Assembly (NCBI RefSeq): GCF_017302985.1
Contig: NZ_JAFIMU010000006.1
Location: 434,001-498,000, forward strand
Reading direction: 5' to 3'
From: Corallococcus macrosporus
GTDB lineage: Bacteria; Myxococcota; Myxococcia; Myxococcales; Myxococcaceae
Length of the DNA: 64,000 bases
The position numbers were made by a program, and so were the translations under genes. Below, in pieces: positions 17,138 to 25,206 of this stretch. The notes under the pieces were generated by a model, which was not told the origin of the DNA, did no database searches, and was given only the letters and a program-made list of their open reading frames with translations. Within the stretch, counting starts at the first letter, position 1, and the number at the start of each line of letters is the position of its first letter.

Positions 17138-17183
17138 CTGGCGACAGGGCTGCACCGCAGCGGGGCGCCTCCCCGGTCGCCAG
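17138..17183 (+). terminator. Hairpin at the right end of the IS
   Basis: CTGGCGAC (17138-17145) pairs with GTCGCCAG (17176-17183), followed by AAAA. It lies 40 bases past the transposase stop and may end its transcript. Confidence 0.35.
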
Positions 17184-17257
17184 AAAACCTCTCATTGACG
17201 AGCCGGACCTTCGTGGAGCAGCGCGTCCGGCCCGAAACCGACTTCTTCAGCAGCCTG

Positions 17258-17261
17258 CTAG
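17258..17261. repeat. Right target-site duplication CTAG
   Basis: Matches CTAG at 15930-15933. On the minus strand bases 17260-17258 read TAG and are the stop codon of the desaturase gene. Confidence 0.85.
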
Positions 17262-18142
17262 GCGGCCAGCTTCTCCCCGCTGTTCGCCGCGGGCCGGCCA
17301 GCGAGCGCGTCGACCTCGTGCTCGCTCAGCACCAGCTTCTCCTCGGAGCCGCGCCACACGAACGGGATGCCCGGCTGACGGTAGAGGTTCGCGGGGATGT
17401 CGCGCGCCAGCTGCGCGTGCAGCTCCGGCAGCTTGGACCAGTGCAGCCCGTGCCGCGTGTGGTGCGCGGTGTGGTAGCCCAGGTTGCCCGTCATCAGGTT
17501 GTAGCCCTTGTGGAGGATGTTGTACGAGGCCTCCGAGTGGTTGGCCGTCTCCAGCCCCACGTGGTGGAAGTACGTCGCCCAGACCGTCACGTAGAGCGAC
17601 GCCATCATGGGCAGCAGGAAGACGAACAGCGCGTTGTAGGGGTTCACCCAGAACAGCCCCGCCAGCAGCACCACCTGGAGCGCGGCCATCCACACGAACA
17701 CGCGCAGCGCCTTGGGGTGCTGCTTCTTCCCGACCTGGAACGCGCGCGGGTACGCCGTCAGCGCCGTGCTCAGCGAGTACTCCAGCTCCGCCATCGTGGA
17801 GCCGTCCGCGCGCTTCCAGCGCGACTCGTCCTGCGTCTGGTCCAGGTAGTTCTTGTGGTGGCCCAGCACGTGGTGGAGGAACCACGCCTGCGACGTCACG
17901 CCCGTCTGGAAGCCGAAGACGATCTCCAAGAGGCGGTTGGGCAGCGCGTGCTTGAAGAAGGACAGGTGCTGGTGGTGGTGGTTCCACGAGCAGATCCACC
18001 CCTTGGGGATGATGCCCAGCCCGAACCACAGCACCGGCACCCACCAGCTTCGCGCCGTGAGGAACACCGTCACGTCGAGCGCGAACACGCTCAGGAACAT
18101 CAGGACCGGGATGCGATCTTCAGGGTGCCGGAACAGGGTCAT
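17258..18142 (-). CDS. Fatty acid desaturase, membrane di-iron type
   Basis: A 294-residue membrane protein with the three histidine boxes NHHHQH (residues 54-59), HHVLGHH (90-96) and HTAHHTRHG (late), and four to five hydrophobic helices. ATG 18142 (MTLFRHPEDR) was preferred to an in-frame start 40 residues upstream, because the extra sequence is basic and unlike the family. The gene ends at the CTAG duplicated by the IS, so the insertion leaves the whole protein intact but replaces the 3' flank. It is divergent from a haem-oxygenase-like diiron protein, with an AT-rich 221-base gap between them; joint action on acyl chains is possible (inference). Confidence 0.9.
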   Translation of the reverse strand: MTLFRHPEDRIPVLMFLSVFALDVTVFLTARSWWVPVLWFGLGIIPKGWICSWNHHHQHLSFFKHALPNRLLEIVFGFQTGVTSQAWFLHHVLGHHKNYLDQTQDESRWKRADGSTMAELEYSLSTALTAYPRAFQVGKKQHPKALRVFVWMAALQVVLLAGLFWVNPYNALFVFLLPMMASLYVTVWATYFHHVGLETANHSEASYNILHKGYNLMTGNLGYHTAHHTRHGLHWSKLPELHAQLARDIPANLYRQPGIPFVWRGSEEKLVLSEHEVDALAGRPAANSGEKLAA

Positions 18143-18363
18143 GAGCCTTCCACGACAAGGGGGACGAGGCAGAAATGCCGATTTTCTGACTGTAGGACGG
18201 CAGCCCCCACCCCGAACAGCCCGCCCTTGCCTGCCTGCACGTTCCACACTGACGGTAAACAACGTAGTCGTGTTGAACTTGTCTTTCCACTATTCCAAGA
18301 ATCGCAGTCCTGCGTTGTGATAAACGCCGACCCAGCCCTTTTGGACCCAACCTGGAGGCGGCA

Positions 18364-19026
18364 ATGCGGAACCAGACCATCGAGGCGGCGCTCGCGAAGA
18401 ATCCCCACCGTGAGCAGCTCATCAAGCATCGGTTCTTCGAGGTGGTGGATGAGAAGGCCTTCAGCCGGGACCAGGCGGAGATGGTGCTGGGGCAGTGGTG
18501 GCACCCCCTGCACTACTTCCCCAACTTCCTGAGCAAGCTCATCGCCGTCTGTCCGCAGATGGAGATGAAGACGGCGGTGACCCACATCCTGAACCAGGAG
18601 GTGGGCGAGGGAGACCCGGCGCGCGCGCACGAGCGCTTCTTCATCCAGACGATGACGGACGCGGGCTTCACGAAGGCGGGCGTGTCGGAGGCGGACATGA
18701 CGCCCGCCACGCGCCGGCTCATCGACGGCTACCAGCGCTCCACGGAGAACCACCTCACCGGCCTGGGCTTCCTCTACGGCACGGAGGTGGCGGACCTCAC
18801 CATGGTGGCCAAGCTGGGCAAGCTGGTGCGCCGCACCACGGGCCTCAAGTCCCTGCCCTGGGTGGACATCCACGTGAAGCAGGAGCCGGACCACGTGGAG
18901 ACGGCCGGCCACACGGTGGGGCTCCAGTACACCGACGAGGAGCTGGCCACCATCACCCGGGGCGCCGAGGAGATGTGGCAGCTGTGGGTGGGATTCTTCG
19001 AGGAGCTGCGCAACCGCGTCGTCTGA
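18364..19026 (+). CDS. Haem-oxygenase-like diiron (TenA/PqqC-fold) protein
   Basis: A 220-residue all-helical soluble protein. A GGAGG site lies 5 bases before ATG 18364. Residues that fit the metal ligands of haem-oxygenase-like diiron oxidases are Glu79 and His89 (NQEVGEG ... HER) on one helix pair and H170, D176 and H177 in DIHVKQEPDH on a later helix. Members of this superfamily oxidise amino acids or fatty acids, or hydrolyse thiamin; which applies here cannot be read. The divergent desaturase gene makes a lipid or fatty-acid-derived substrate plausible. Confidence 0.75.
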   Translation: MRNQTIEAALAKNPHREQLIKHRFFEVVDEKAFSRDQAEMVLGQWWHPLHYFPNFLSKLIAVCPQMEMKTAVTHILNQEVGEGDPARAHERFFIQTMTDAGFTKAGVSEADMTPATRRLIDGYQRSTENHLTGLGFLYGTEVADLTMVAKLGKLVRRTTGLKSLPWVDIHVKQEPDHVETAGHTVGLQYTDEELATITRGAEEMWQLWVGFFEELRNRVV

Positions 19027-19059
19027 GCGGCCCCTTGCGTCAAGCGCAACCCCCTGGAA

Positions 19060-19079
19060 TCCGTACGTTTTCGCACGGA
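19060..19079 (+). terminator. Small hairpin after the diiron gene
   Basis: TCCGTACG (19060-19067) pairs with CGCACGGA (19072-19079) at 7 of 8 positions around TTTT, about 35 bases after the stop codon. Confidence 0.4.
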
Positions 19080-19196
19080 ACACTGGCGAATCTCTCCAGG
19101 TAGGGTAGTCACTCCCCGCGTCACGGGAGCGTCACACCCCAGCGCCACCTCCCGCGGCGGACCGCGCCTGTCCCTCCAGGCGCCGAGGGAGACCCC

Positions 19197-19823
19197 ATGC
19201 TCGAAAAGCTGATGCCGAAGTCGGACGAGTTCTTCGACGACTTCGACGCGCAATGCGCAAGGACCGTCGAGGGAGCGAAGCTCCTGCACGCGCTCCTGGC
19301 GGACTACCGGGACGTGCCCACGCGCGTCCAGGCCCTGAAGGACGTGGAGCACAAGGGCGACGAAGTCACCCACGCCGCCTTCAACCGCCTCCACCAGCAG
19401 TTCATCACCCCGTTCGACCGCGCGCAGATCCACACGCTCCTGTCGCGCATCGACGACGTGCTGGACCTGACCAACGCGGCGGCCGCGCGCCTGCTGTACT
19501 ACGAGATCGAGACCAGCCGGCCGGACGCCACGGAGCTGGCGCGGCTGCTGGTGCTCTCCACGCAGAAGGTGCAGGAGGTCGTCGCGGCGCTGCGGCTCAT
19601 CAAGAAGCCGGAGCAGATCCTCGCGGGCTGCATGGAGATCAAGCACCTGGAGACGCAGGCGGACGAGGTCCTGCGCGCGGGCATGGGCCGGCTGTTCAAG
19701 AGCGGCGTGGACACCCTGACCATCATCAAGTGGAAGGAGATCTACGACCTCATCGAGACGGCCACCGACAAGTGCCAGGGCGTGGCCAACGTCATCGAAG
19801 GCGTCGTGCTGGAGCACTCCTGA
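19197..19823 (+). CDS. DUF47 family (PhoU-like) accessory protein of the Pit transporter
   Basis: A 208-residue helical protein of the DUF47/PhoU-like superfamily. It has the repeated acidic E/D-x-x-x-D pattern of that fold: EHKGDEVTHAAFNRLHQQFITPFDR (about residues 51-75) and IKHLETQADEVLRAGMGRLF (about residues 148-167). Members are cytoplasmic and usually encoded directly before a Pit permease, whose activity they are thought to control. Here the stop codon is one base before the Pit start codon, so the two are cotranscribed. A GGGAG site precedes ATG 19197. Confidence 0.88.
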   Translation: MLEKLMPKSDEFFDDFDAQCARTVEGAKLLHALLADYRDVPTRVQALKDVEHKGDEVTHAAFNRLHQQFITPFDRAQIHTLLSRIDDVLDLTNAAAARLLYYEIETSRPDATELARLLVLSTQKVQEVVAALRLIKKPEQILAGCMEIKHLETQADEVLRAGMGRLFKSGVDTLTIIKWKEIYDLIETATDKCQGVANVIEGVVLEHS

Positions 19824-19824
19824 G

Positions 19825-20850
19825 ATGCTGCTCGCCGCGGTCGTTCTCATCGTCATCGTCGCGCTCGTCTTCGACTTCATCAACGGCTTCCACGACGCGG
19901 CGAACTCCATTGCCACCGTGGTGTCCACGCGCGTGCTGTCGCCGAACCTGGCCGTGGCGTGGGCCGCGTTCTTCAACTTCGTGGCGGCCTTCGCGGGCGG
20001 CGTGCACGTGGCCAACACCATGGGCAAGGGCATCATCAACTTCGAGATGCTCCGCGCGGCCGGCCCCACGGCGGTGCTGATGGTCATCTTCTCCGCGCTC
20101 ATTGGCGCCATCGCGTGGAACCTGCTCACGTGGTGGTGGGGGCTGCCCTCGTCCTCGTCGCACGCGCTGGCGGGCGGGATGATTGGCGCCACCCTGCCGG
20201 TGCTGGGCTTCCAGGGGCTGGTGGGCAGCGGCATCGCGCGCATCGCCGCGTTCATCGTGCTGTCGCCGCTCATCGGCATGACGCTGGGCATCGGGATGAT
20301 GGTGGCCAGCACCTGGGCGGTGCACCGTCAGACGCCGCTGCGCGTGGACACCTGGTTCCGCCGGCTGCAGCTGGTGTCGTCCGCCATCTTCTCCTTCAGC
20401 CACGGCACCAACGACGCGCAGAAGGTCATGGGCATCATCGCGGTGGTGCTCTTCGGCACCATCTGGCGCGACCGCCCGTTCCACATCGACTGGTGGATGA
20501 TCATCTCCTGCCACGCGGCCATCGCGCTGGGCACGTTCTTCGGCGGCTGGCGCATCATCCGCACCATGGGCCACAGCCTCACGAAGCTGGCGCCCATTGG
20601 CGGCTTCAGCGCGGAGACGGGCGGCGGCGTCACCATCATCGCGCTGGCGGAGATGGGCATCCCCGTCTCCACCACGCACACCATCACCGGCGCCATCGTC
20701 GGGGTGGGTTCCACGCGCGGCTGGCGCGCCGTGAAGTGGGGCGTCGCCGGCCGCATCATCTGGGCGTGGGTGTTCACCATCCCCGCCGCCGCGCTGGTGT
20801 CCGTCATCGTCTACGGACTCACGCTGGCGGTGGTGCGGATGGTGGGCTGA
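19825..20850 (+). CDS. Pit-family inorganic phosphate transporter
   Basis: A 341-residue membrane protein with about ten helices and the two halves typical of the PiT family, each with its signature: FDFINGFHDAANSIATVVSTRVL near residue 12 and FSHGTNDAQKVMGIIA near residue 190. PiT proteins import phosphate, as a metal-phosphate complex, with protons in low-affinity uptake. It follows the DUF47 gene with a one-base gap. A perfect GC hairpin at 20862-20886 ends the operon. Confidence 0.93.
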   Translation: MLLAAVVLIVIVALVFDFINGFHDAANSIATVVSTRVLSPNLAVAWAAFFNFVAAFAGGVHVANTMGKGIINFEMLRAAGPTAVLMVIFSALIGAIAWNLLTWWWGLPSSSSHALAGGMIGATLPVLGFQGLVGSGIARIAAFIVLSPLIGMTLGIGMMVASTWAVHRQTPLRVDTWFRRLQLVSSAIFSFSHGTNDAQKVMGIIAVVLFGTIWRDRPFHIDWWMIISCHAAIALGTFFGGWRIIRTMGHSLTKLAPIGGFSAETGGGVTIIALAEMGIPVSTTHTITGAIVGVGSTRGWRAVKWGVAGRIIWAWVFTIPAAALVSVIVYGLTLAVVRMVG

Positions 20851-20861
20851 AGCAGCACCCG

Positions 20862-20886
20862 GGCGCGGGGGGAAGGCCCCCGCGCC
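20862..20886. terminator. GC-rich hairpin terminator
   Basis: GGCGCGGGGG (20862-20871) pairs perfectly with CCCCCGCGCC (20877-20886). It lies between the Pit gene and the convergent membrane protein gene. Confidence 0.75.
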
Positions 20887-20905
20887 ACGGTCCTACCGCC
20901 CTTCC

Positions 20906-22684
20906 CTACCGGACGTTGAGCGCCGCCGCCGGCCCGCCCACGGACGGCGGAACGAAGGGAATCACCTTCTTGTTCTGCCACTGGACCAGCTTCAGCGACG
21001 GGTCCTCCAGCGGCACGTCGAAGGTGTAGGAGATGCGCGTGGGGAAGTTCCCGTCCATCTCCTCAATCCGCACCTTCATGCCCTTCATGTCGAACTCCTG
21101 CCCCAGGGTCACCGGGTGGCGCGCGGCGCGGTGGATGCGCTCCTCGATGGAGTCCAGGAAGTGGCCGCCCTTGGGCAGTGACAGCTCCAGGGAGTTGGGC
21201 CCGGTGCGCGTCACCTTCTGCTCGTTGAGCGAATAGGACAGCACCCACCAGGCCTTCGGCAGCGGCATGCCCGTGGACCACCAGCGCACGGAGCCGTAGA
21301 TGCCGATGATGCCGTTGGGGGCGTTGACCACCACCACCCGCTGCTCGGGCAGCTTCGACTCGTCAAAGGCCTCCTCGTAGCGGGCCTGCACGCGCGCCAT
21401 GAGGGCGTCCGTCTGCGAGTAGGCCTCCATGGTCTGCCACCAGATGTAGGGCGCGGCCACCACGTGCAGCAGGGCCATCACCGCGGCGCCGGCCAGCACC
21501 GCGCCCGCGCGGAGCGTGCGCGCGCGGCCCCGCCACGCCTGGCGCAGCACCACGGCCATGCCCACGGCCATGCCCAGGCTGGGCACGATGAGCGTGCGCG
21601 AGCCGGCGAACGCGGAGTTGGACAGCCACGTGGACACGAACGCGCCCGTCAGCATCCAGCCCACCGTGCGCCGCTCCGCGGCCGCCAACTGGGGCCACAC
21701 GCCCCACACGAGCAGCGCGAACAGCGCGAGGCCCACGGCGCCGAGGATGCCGAACAGGGGCACCAGGGACTGGTCGAAGATGAAGTCCGGGGGCGCGTTC
21801 AGCGTCAGGCCCGCGATGGCGGCCGGGACGCGGGTGAGCATGGCCTTGAACCAGTCCACCGGCGTGCCCACGGCGTCCAGGTACATGTCGGACGCGCCCG
21901 CGCCGTAGCCCATCGCGCGGTACGCCACGAAGTAGCAGGCCATCAGCACGGCGAACGGGATGAGCCCCTTGAGCTTGTCCTTCGCCTGCCCCGGTCCGGA
22001 GAAGGCCTCGTAGGCCAGCACGTACGGGCTGAGGATGACCATGGTCTCGCCGCACAGCAGCGCCAGCGCGAAGGACACCAGCGCGCCCACCAGGAAGTTC
22101 GTGCGCTTCTCCTCGCGCCACTTCACGTGGAAGTAGAGGCCGAGGATGCCGAAGAGCAGCGACATCACCACGCTGCGGTACGACAACCAGCCCAGCACCG
22201 CCGAGTGCGAGCCCCAGATGGCGAAGAGGAACATGGACACGCCCGCCAGGGCCGTGGGCAGCACGCGCTTGAGCAGCACGCCCGCCAGCACCACCAGGCC
22301 CACGTACCAGAGCACCGAGTGGATCAGGTAGCCCGTGGCGGCGCGGTTGTAGAGCAGGTGATCCAGTCCGTAGAGCAGGCTGCCCAGGGGCCGGAAGAAC
22401 GAGACGCGCACCGAGGGCTCCACCCACCACGGGAAGACGCCCACCTCCGCCAGCCGCAGCGTGTGCTCCGGGATGCCGGTGGCCGTGCGGTACACGTCCA
22501 GGGGCGTGTTGCCCAGCGGCGCGGGCGGCGGCACGTGGTCCCAGACACCCAGCCAGATGTAGTCATCCGGCATGAAGCCCGCGCGCAGCGCCAGCAGGCC
22601 CAGCACCAGCGCCAACACGGTGGAAATCCAGAAGTATCGTTTAAACGGCCAACCCGGGGCGGCTGGCGGGGGAGAAGTATCCAT
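20906..22684 (-). CDS. Polytopic membrane protein, glycosyltransferase-like, unknown
   Basis: A 592-residue protein with about ten membrane helices in the first 430 residues and a soluble C-terminal domain of about 160 residues. The first loop has MPDDYIWLG followed by a long outward-facing segment and SFFRPLG, a layout seen in membrane glycosyltransferases of the GT-C fold, where an early acidic residue is catalytic. No decisive family motif is visible. The C-terminal part (VVVVNAPNGIIGIYG ... ISYTFDVPL) looks beta-rich and probably faces the periplasm. Orientation is convergent to pit and divergent from the radical SAM gene. Confidence 0.7.
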   Translation of the reverse strand: MDTSPPPAAPGWPFKRYFWISTVLALVLGLLALRAGFMPDDYIWLGVWDHVPPPAPLGNTPLDVYRTATGIPEHTLRLAEVGVFPWWVEPSVRVSFFRPLGSLLYGLDHLLYNRAATGYLIHSVLWYVGLVVLAGVLLKRVLPTALAGVSMFLFAIWGSHSAVLGWLSYRSVVMSLLFGILGLYFHVKWREEKRTNFLVGALVSFALALLCGETMVILSPYVLAYEAFSGPGQAKDKLKGLIPFAVLMACYFVAYRAMGYGAGASDMYLDAVGTPVDWFKAMLTRVPAAIAGLTLNAPPDFIFDQSLVPLFGILGAVGLALFALLVWGVWPQLAAAERRTVGWMLTGAFVSTWLSNSAFAGSRTLIVPSLGMAVGMAVVLRQAWRGRARTLRAGAVLAGAAVMALLHVVAAPYIWWQTMEAYSQTDALMARVQARYEEAFDESKLPEQRVVVVNAPNGIIGIYGSVRWWSTGMPLPKAWWVLSYSLNEQKVTRTGPNSLELSLPKGGHFLDSIEERIHRAARHPVTLGQEFDMKGMKVRIEEMDGNFPTRISYTFDVPLEDPSLKLVQWQNKKVIPFVPPSVGGPAAALNVR

Positions 22685-22904
22685 GTTTCAAAGATCTATC
22701 AGCACGGCCCCCACACGAGATAGGTCCTCCTGGGTCGTCCGCTGACACCGGAAACACGCGCGGTGTGGCGCGTGCGACGGAGATCCTTTGCCACTGCCCG
22801 GACTCCGGGTGATCCTCGGCGGACGAAGGGGGACGCAGTCTGGCAGGTGCAACCACGCACGGGCGCGGACCGTTTCCATCCGCGCCGCCGCCGGGCTCGC
22901 ACGC

Positions 22905-24377
22905 ATGCGCATCGCCATCATCGCCACGTACACCCATCCGACCCGGCTGCGGATCAAGGAACCCTCCATCATGCAGTCCTCGGTGCCGGAGCTCATCGCG
23001 GGCCTGTGCCCGGAGCACGCCGAGGTGGAGATCTTCAACGAGAAGGAGGCGGACCTCCCGTTGGATCGGCACTGGGACCTGGTCTTCTTCTCGTACCTGC
23101 ACTCGTACTACGAGCACACGAAGGTCCTCTCCACCCTCTTCCGCCAGCGAGGCATGACGACGGTGGCGGGCGGCCGGCACGCGAGCCACTTCCCCGACGA
23201 CGCGGCGAAGTACTTCGACGCGGTCATCACCGCGGAGCCGGAGTCCAACGTGCCCGCGCTCATCGCGGACTTCGAGAAGGGCGAATTGAAGCCGCGCTAC
23301 AGCCTGCCGTCCCACGGCGCCGCCGCCATCCGGCCGTACCGCTACGAGCTCATCGACTTCACGCACAACAAGGTGCGGCTGCCGGGCATCGAGGCGTCGC
23401 GCGGCTGCCCCTTCACCTGCAACTTCTGCGTGCTCACCGGCCACGAGCGCTACCGCTTCCGGCCCGTCCCGGAGGTCATCGACGAAATCCAGACGCGCAT
23501 GCGCTGGAACCCGAACTTCCTGGGGCTGATGGGGGACGCGTTCGTCTTCCTCGACAACAACCTGGGCGGCTCGCCCAAGTACCTGCGCGCGCTGTGTGAG
23601 GCGCTCATCCCGCTGAAGAAGACCTGGGGCTGCGCCCTCACCTTCAACGTGCTCAAGGACGAGTCGCTGGTGAAGCTGATGGCGAAGGCGGGCTGCCGCT
23701 ACGTCTACACCGGCCTGGAGTCGCTCAACCCGGACTCGATCAAGGCGATGAACAAGGGCCAGAACAAGCTGTCGGAGGTGGATGCCGTCATCCGTCGCGT
23801 CTTCTCCGCCGGCATCCTGTTGTCCTTCGGGCTCATCGTCGGCTCGGACGGGGACACCAACGAGTACCTGCACCGGCTGCCGGAGTACCTGGCGGACCTG
23901 AAGTACTTCTCCGTCACGTTCCTGGGCATCGTGTGCCCGTACCCGGAGACGCCCTTCTTCCGTGAGCTTCAAGCGGAGGACCGGCTGCTGCCCGGCACCA
24001 CCAGCCGCGACTACGACGGCTACACGCTGTGCCACCGGCCCAAGCAGATGCACGCGTCGGAGGTGGTGGAGCACTTCCAGCGGCTGTGCCACACGCTGGG
24101 GAGCCTGCCCAACGTCGCGCGGCACTACGCGTCCAAGCTGATGATGAGCGACCTGCCCCGCTACAAGCAGACCATCCTCTTCTCCGGCCCGGAAATCGTC
24201 AGCATCCGCAACCCGGTGAAGAACCCGGCGCGCCGCTACATCGCGGGCCTGGATGCGATTGAAGCCTGGGACGCGGAGCAGATGGCCCGGCTGGGCCTCA
24301 CGCCGCAGGTCTTGACTGGACCCGGGACGGCAGGCGCACGTCCCACGCCAGCCCCAGGCCTCGCAGCGCACGGATGA
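22905..24377 (+). CDS. B12-binding-domain radical SAM protein
   Basis: A 490-residue protein. ATG 22905 (MRIAIIATYTHP) is preferred over an upstream in-frame start. Residues 1-150 resemble a B12-binding Rossmann domain (VAGGRHASHFPDDA). The radical SAM cluster motif CPFTCNFC follows after GIEASRG at about residue 167, with the GLESLNPDSIKAMNKGQN strand later. Such proteins use an iron-sulfur cluster and S-adenosylmethionine for radical chemistry such as methylation or ring formation on lipids and natural products; the substrate is unknown. Its last 80 bases overlap the convergent desaturase gene, so its final residues (a Gly/Pro/Ala-rich tail) are probably not part of the fold. Confidence 0.85.
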   Translation: MRIAIIATYTHPTRLRIKEPSIMQSSVPELIAGLCPEHAEVEIFNEKEADLPLDRHWDLVFFSYLHSYYEHTKVLSTLFRQRGMTTVAGGRHASHFPDDAAKYFDAVITAEPESNVPALIADFEKGELKPRYSLPSHGAAAIRPYRYELIDFTHNKVRLPGIEASRGCPFTCNFCVLTGHERYRFRPVPEVIDEIQTRMRWNPNFLGLMGDAFVFLDNNLGGSPKYLRALCEALIPLKKTWGCALTFNVLKDESLVKLMAKAGCRYVYTGLESLNPDSIKAMNKGQNKLSEVDAVIRRVFSAGILLSFGLIVGSDGDTNEYLHRLPEYLADLKYFSVTFLGIVCPYPETPFFRELQAEDRLLPGTTSRDYDGYTLCHRPKQMHASEVVEHFQRLCHTLGSLPNVARHYASKLMMSDLPRYKQTILFSGPEIVSIRNPVKNPARRYIAGLDAIEAWDAEQMARLGLTPQVLTGPGTAGARPTPAPGLAAHG

Positions 24378-25128
24378 AGAGCCAGCCCGGGTCCCACTGC
24401 CACCACACCCAGCCGTGCCGCGCGGACGCGGGGAAGGCGTGGTGGTTGTTGTGCCAGCCCTCGCCCAGCGCCAGCACGGCCACCCACCACACGTTGCGGC
24501 TCTGGTCGCGCGTGTCGTGGACGCGGTGGCCGAACGCCGCGTGGCACACGGAGTTCACCGCGTAGGTGCTCTGCATCCAGCACACCACCGGCAGGAAGAA
24601 GTACGCGGGCACCGTGCGCCAGCCGAACGTGAGCCCCACGAACAGCACCGCCAGCACCTGCGGCGCGATGCGGTAGCGCAGGAGCCAGTGGTAGTAGCGG
24701 TCGTCCGCCATGTCGCGGCACCAGGTGCGCCAGCCGTCCTCTTCCGTGGAGGCCTCGTTGAGGATCCACCCCATGTGCGCGTACCAGAAGCCGCGCACCG
24801 GCGAGTGCACGTCCCCTTCCGCGTCCGCCTTCGCGTGGTGCAGCCGGTGGTTCGCGGCCCACAGGAGCGGACTGCCCTGCGCCGTCAGCATGGCCACCGT
24901 CACCAGCGCGTACTCCACCCAGCGGGGACACGCGAACGCGCGGTGGCAGAGCAGGCGGTGCAGCCCCACCGTCGTGCCCAGGCCAATGGACACGTACACG
25001 GCCAGCGCCACCGGCAGCGCGTACGGCGGCCAGGGCAGGAAGAACGCCAGCGCGGCCAGCGCGTGCACCACGAGCATGTAGCCGACGATGACGGGACTGA
25101 GCTGGAAGCGGAGCGGTGCGGTGGTCAT
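24298..25128 (-). CDS. Acyl-CoA/acyl-lipid desaturase, delta-9 type
   Basis: A 276-residue membrane protein with the classical stearoyl-CoA-type boxes: HRLLCHR (HX4H) near residue 57, HRLHHAKAD near residue 94 and HNNHHAFP near residue 226, with four hydrophobic helices around them. The family makes monounsaturated fatty acids by O2-dependent delta-9 desaturation. Its 3' end overlaps the convergent radical SAM gene by 80 bases. It is the third di-iron desaturase in this window and belongs to a different subfamily from those at 1 and 17258. Confidence 0.9.
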   Translation of the reverse strand: MTTAPLRFQLSPVIVGYMLVVHALAALAFFLPWPPYALPVALAVYVSIGLGTTVGLHRLLCHRAFACPRWVEYALVTVAMLTAQGSPLLWAANHRLHHAKADAEGDVHSPVRGFWYAHMGWILNEASTEEDGWRTWCRDMADDRYYHWLLRYRIAPQVLAVLFVGLTFGWRTVPAYFFLPVVCWMQSTYAVNSVCHAAFGHRVHDTRDQSRNVWWVAVLALGEGWHNNHHAFPASARHGWVWWQWDPGWLFIRALRGLGLAWDVRLPSRVQSRPAA

Positions 25129-25206
25129 GGCCCGGTGCGGATGCGAGGAAGAAGCACGCAGTCTAGGAGCCCCGCCTGACGGGACAAGGAATGCGCTTTC
25201 CGCGCG

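Larger units (their letters stand above)
15934..17257 (+). mobile_element. Complete IS5-family insertion sequence
   Basis: A 1324-base element. The ends are imperfect inverted repeats: CAGGCTGCTGAA is perfect at both ends, and 17 of the first 20 bases match. A 4-base CTAG target duplication flanks it. It holds one intact transposase gene and about 160 bases of non-coding right end. Intact frame, ends and duplication suggest a recent, possibly active insertion. The right-hand CTAG supplies the TAG stop codon of the desaturase gene beside it. Confidence 0.9.

Noticed and set aside
18143-18363. Direct TAAAC repeats and distant ACAACG/CGTTGT words in the desaturase-diiron gap
   Set aside because: The arms are short and 48 bases apart; chance is likely, so no operator is called, although the gap is AT-richer than its surroundings.
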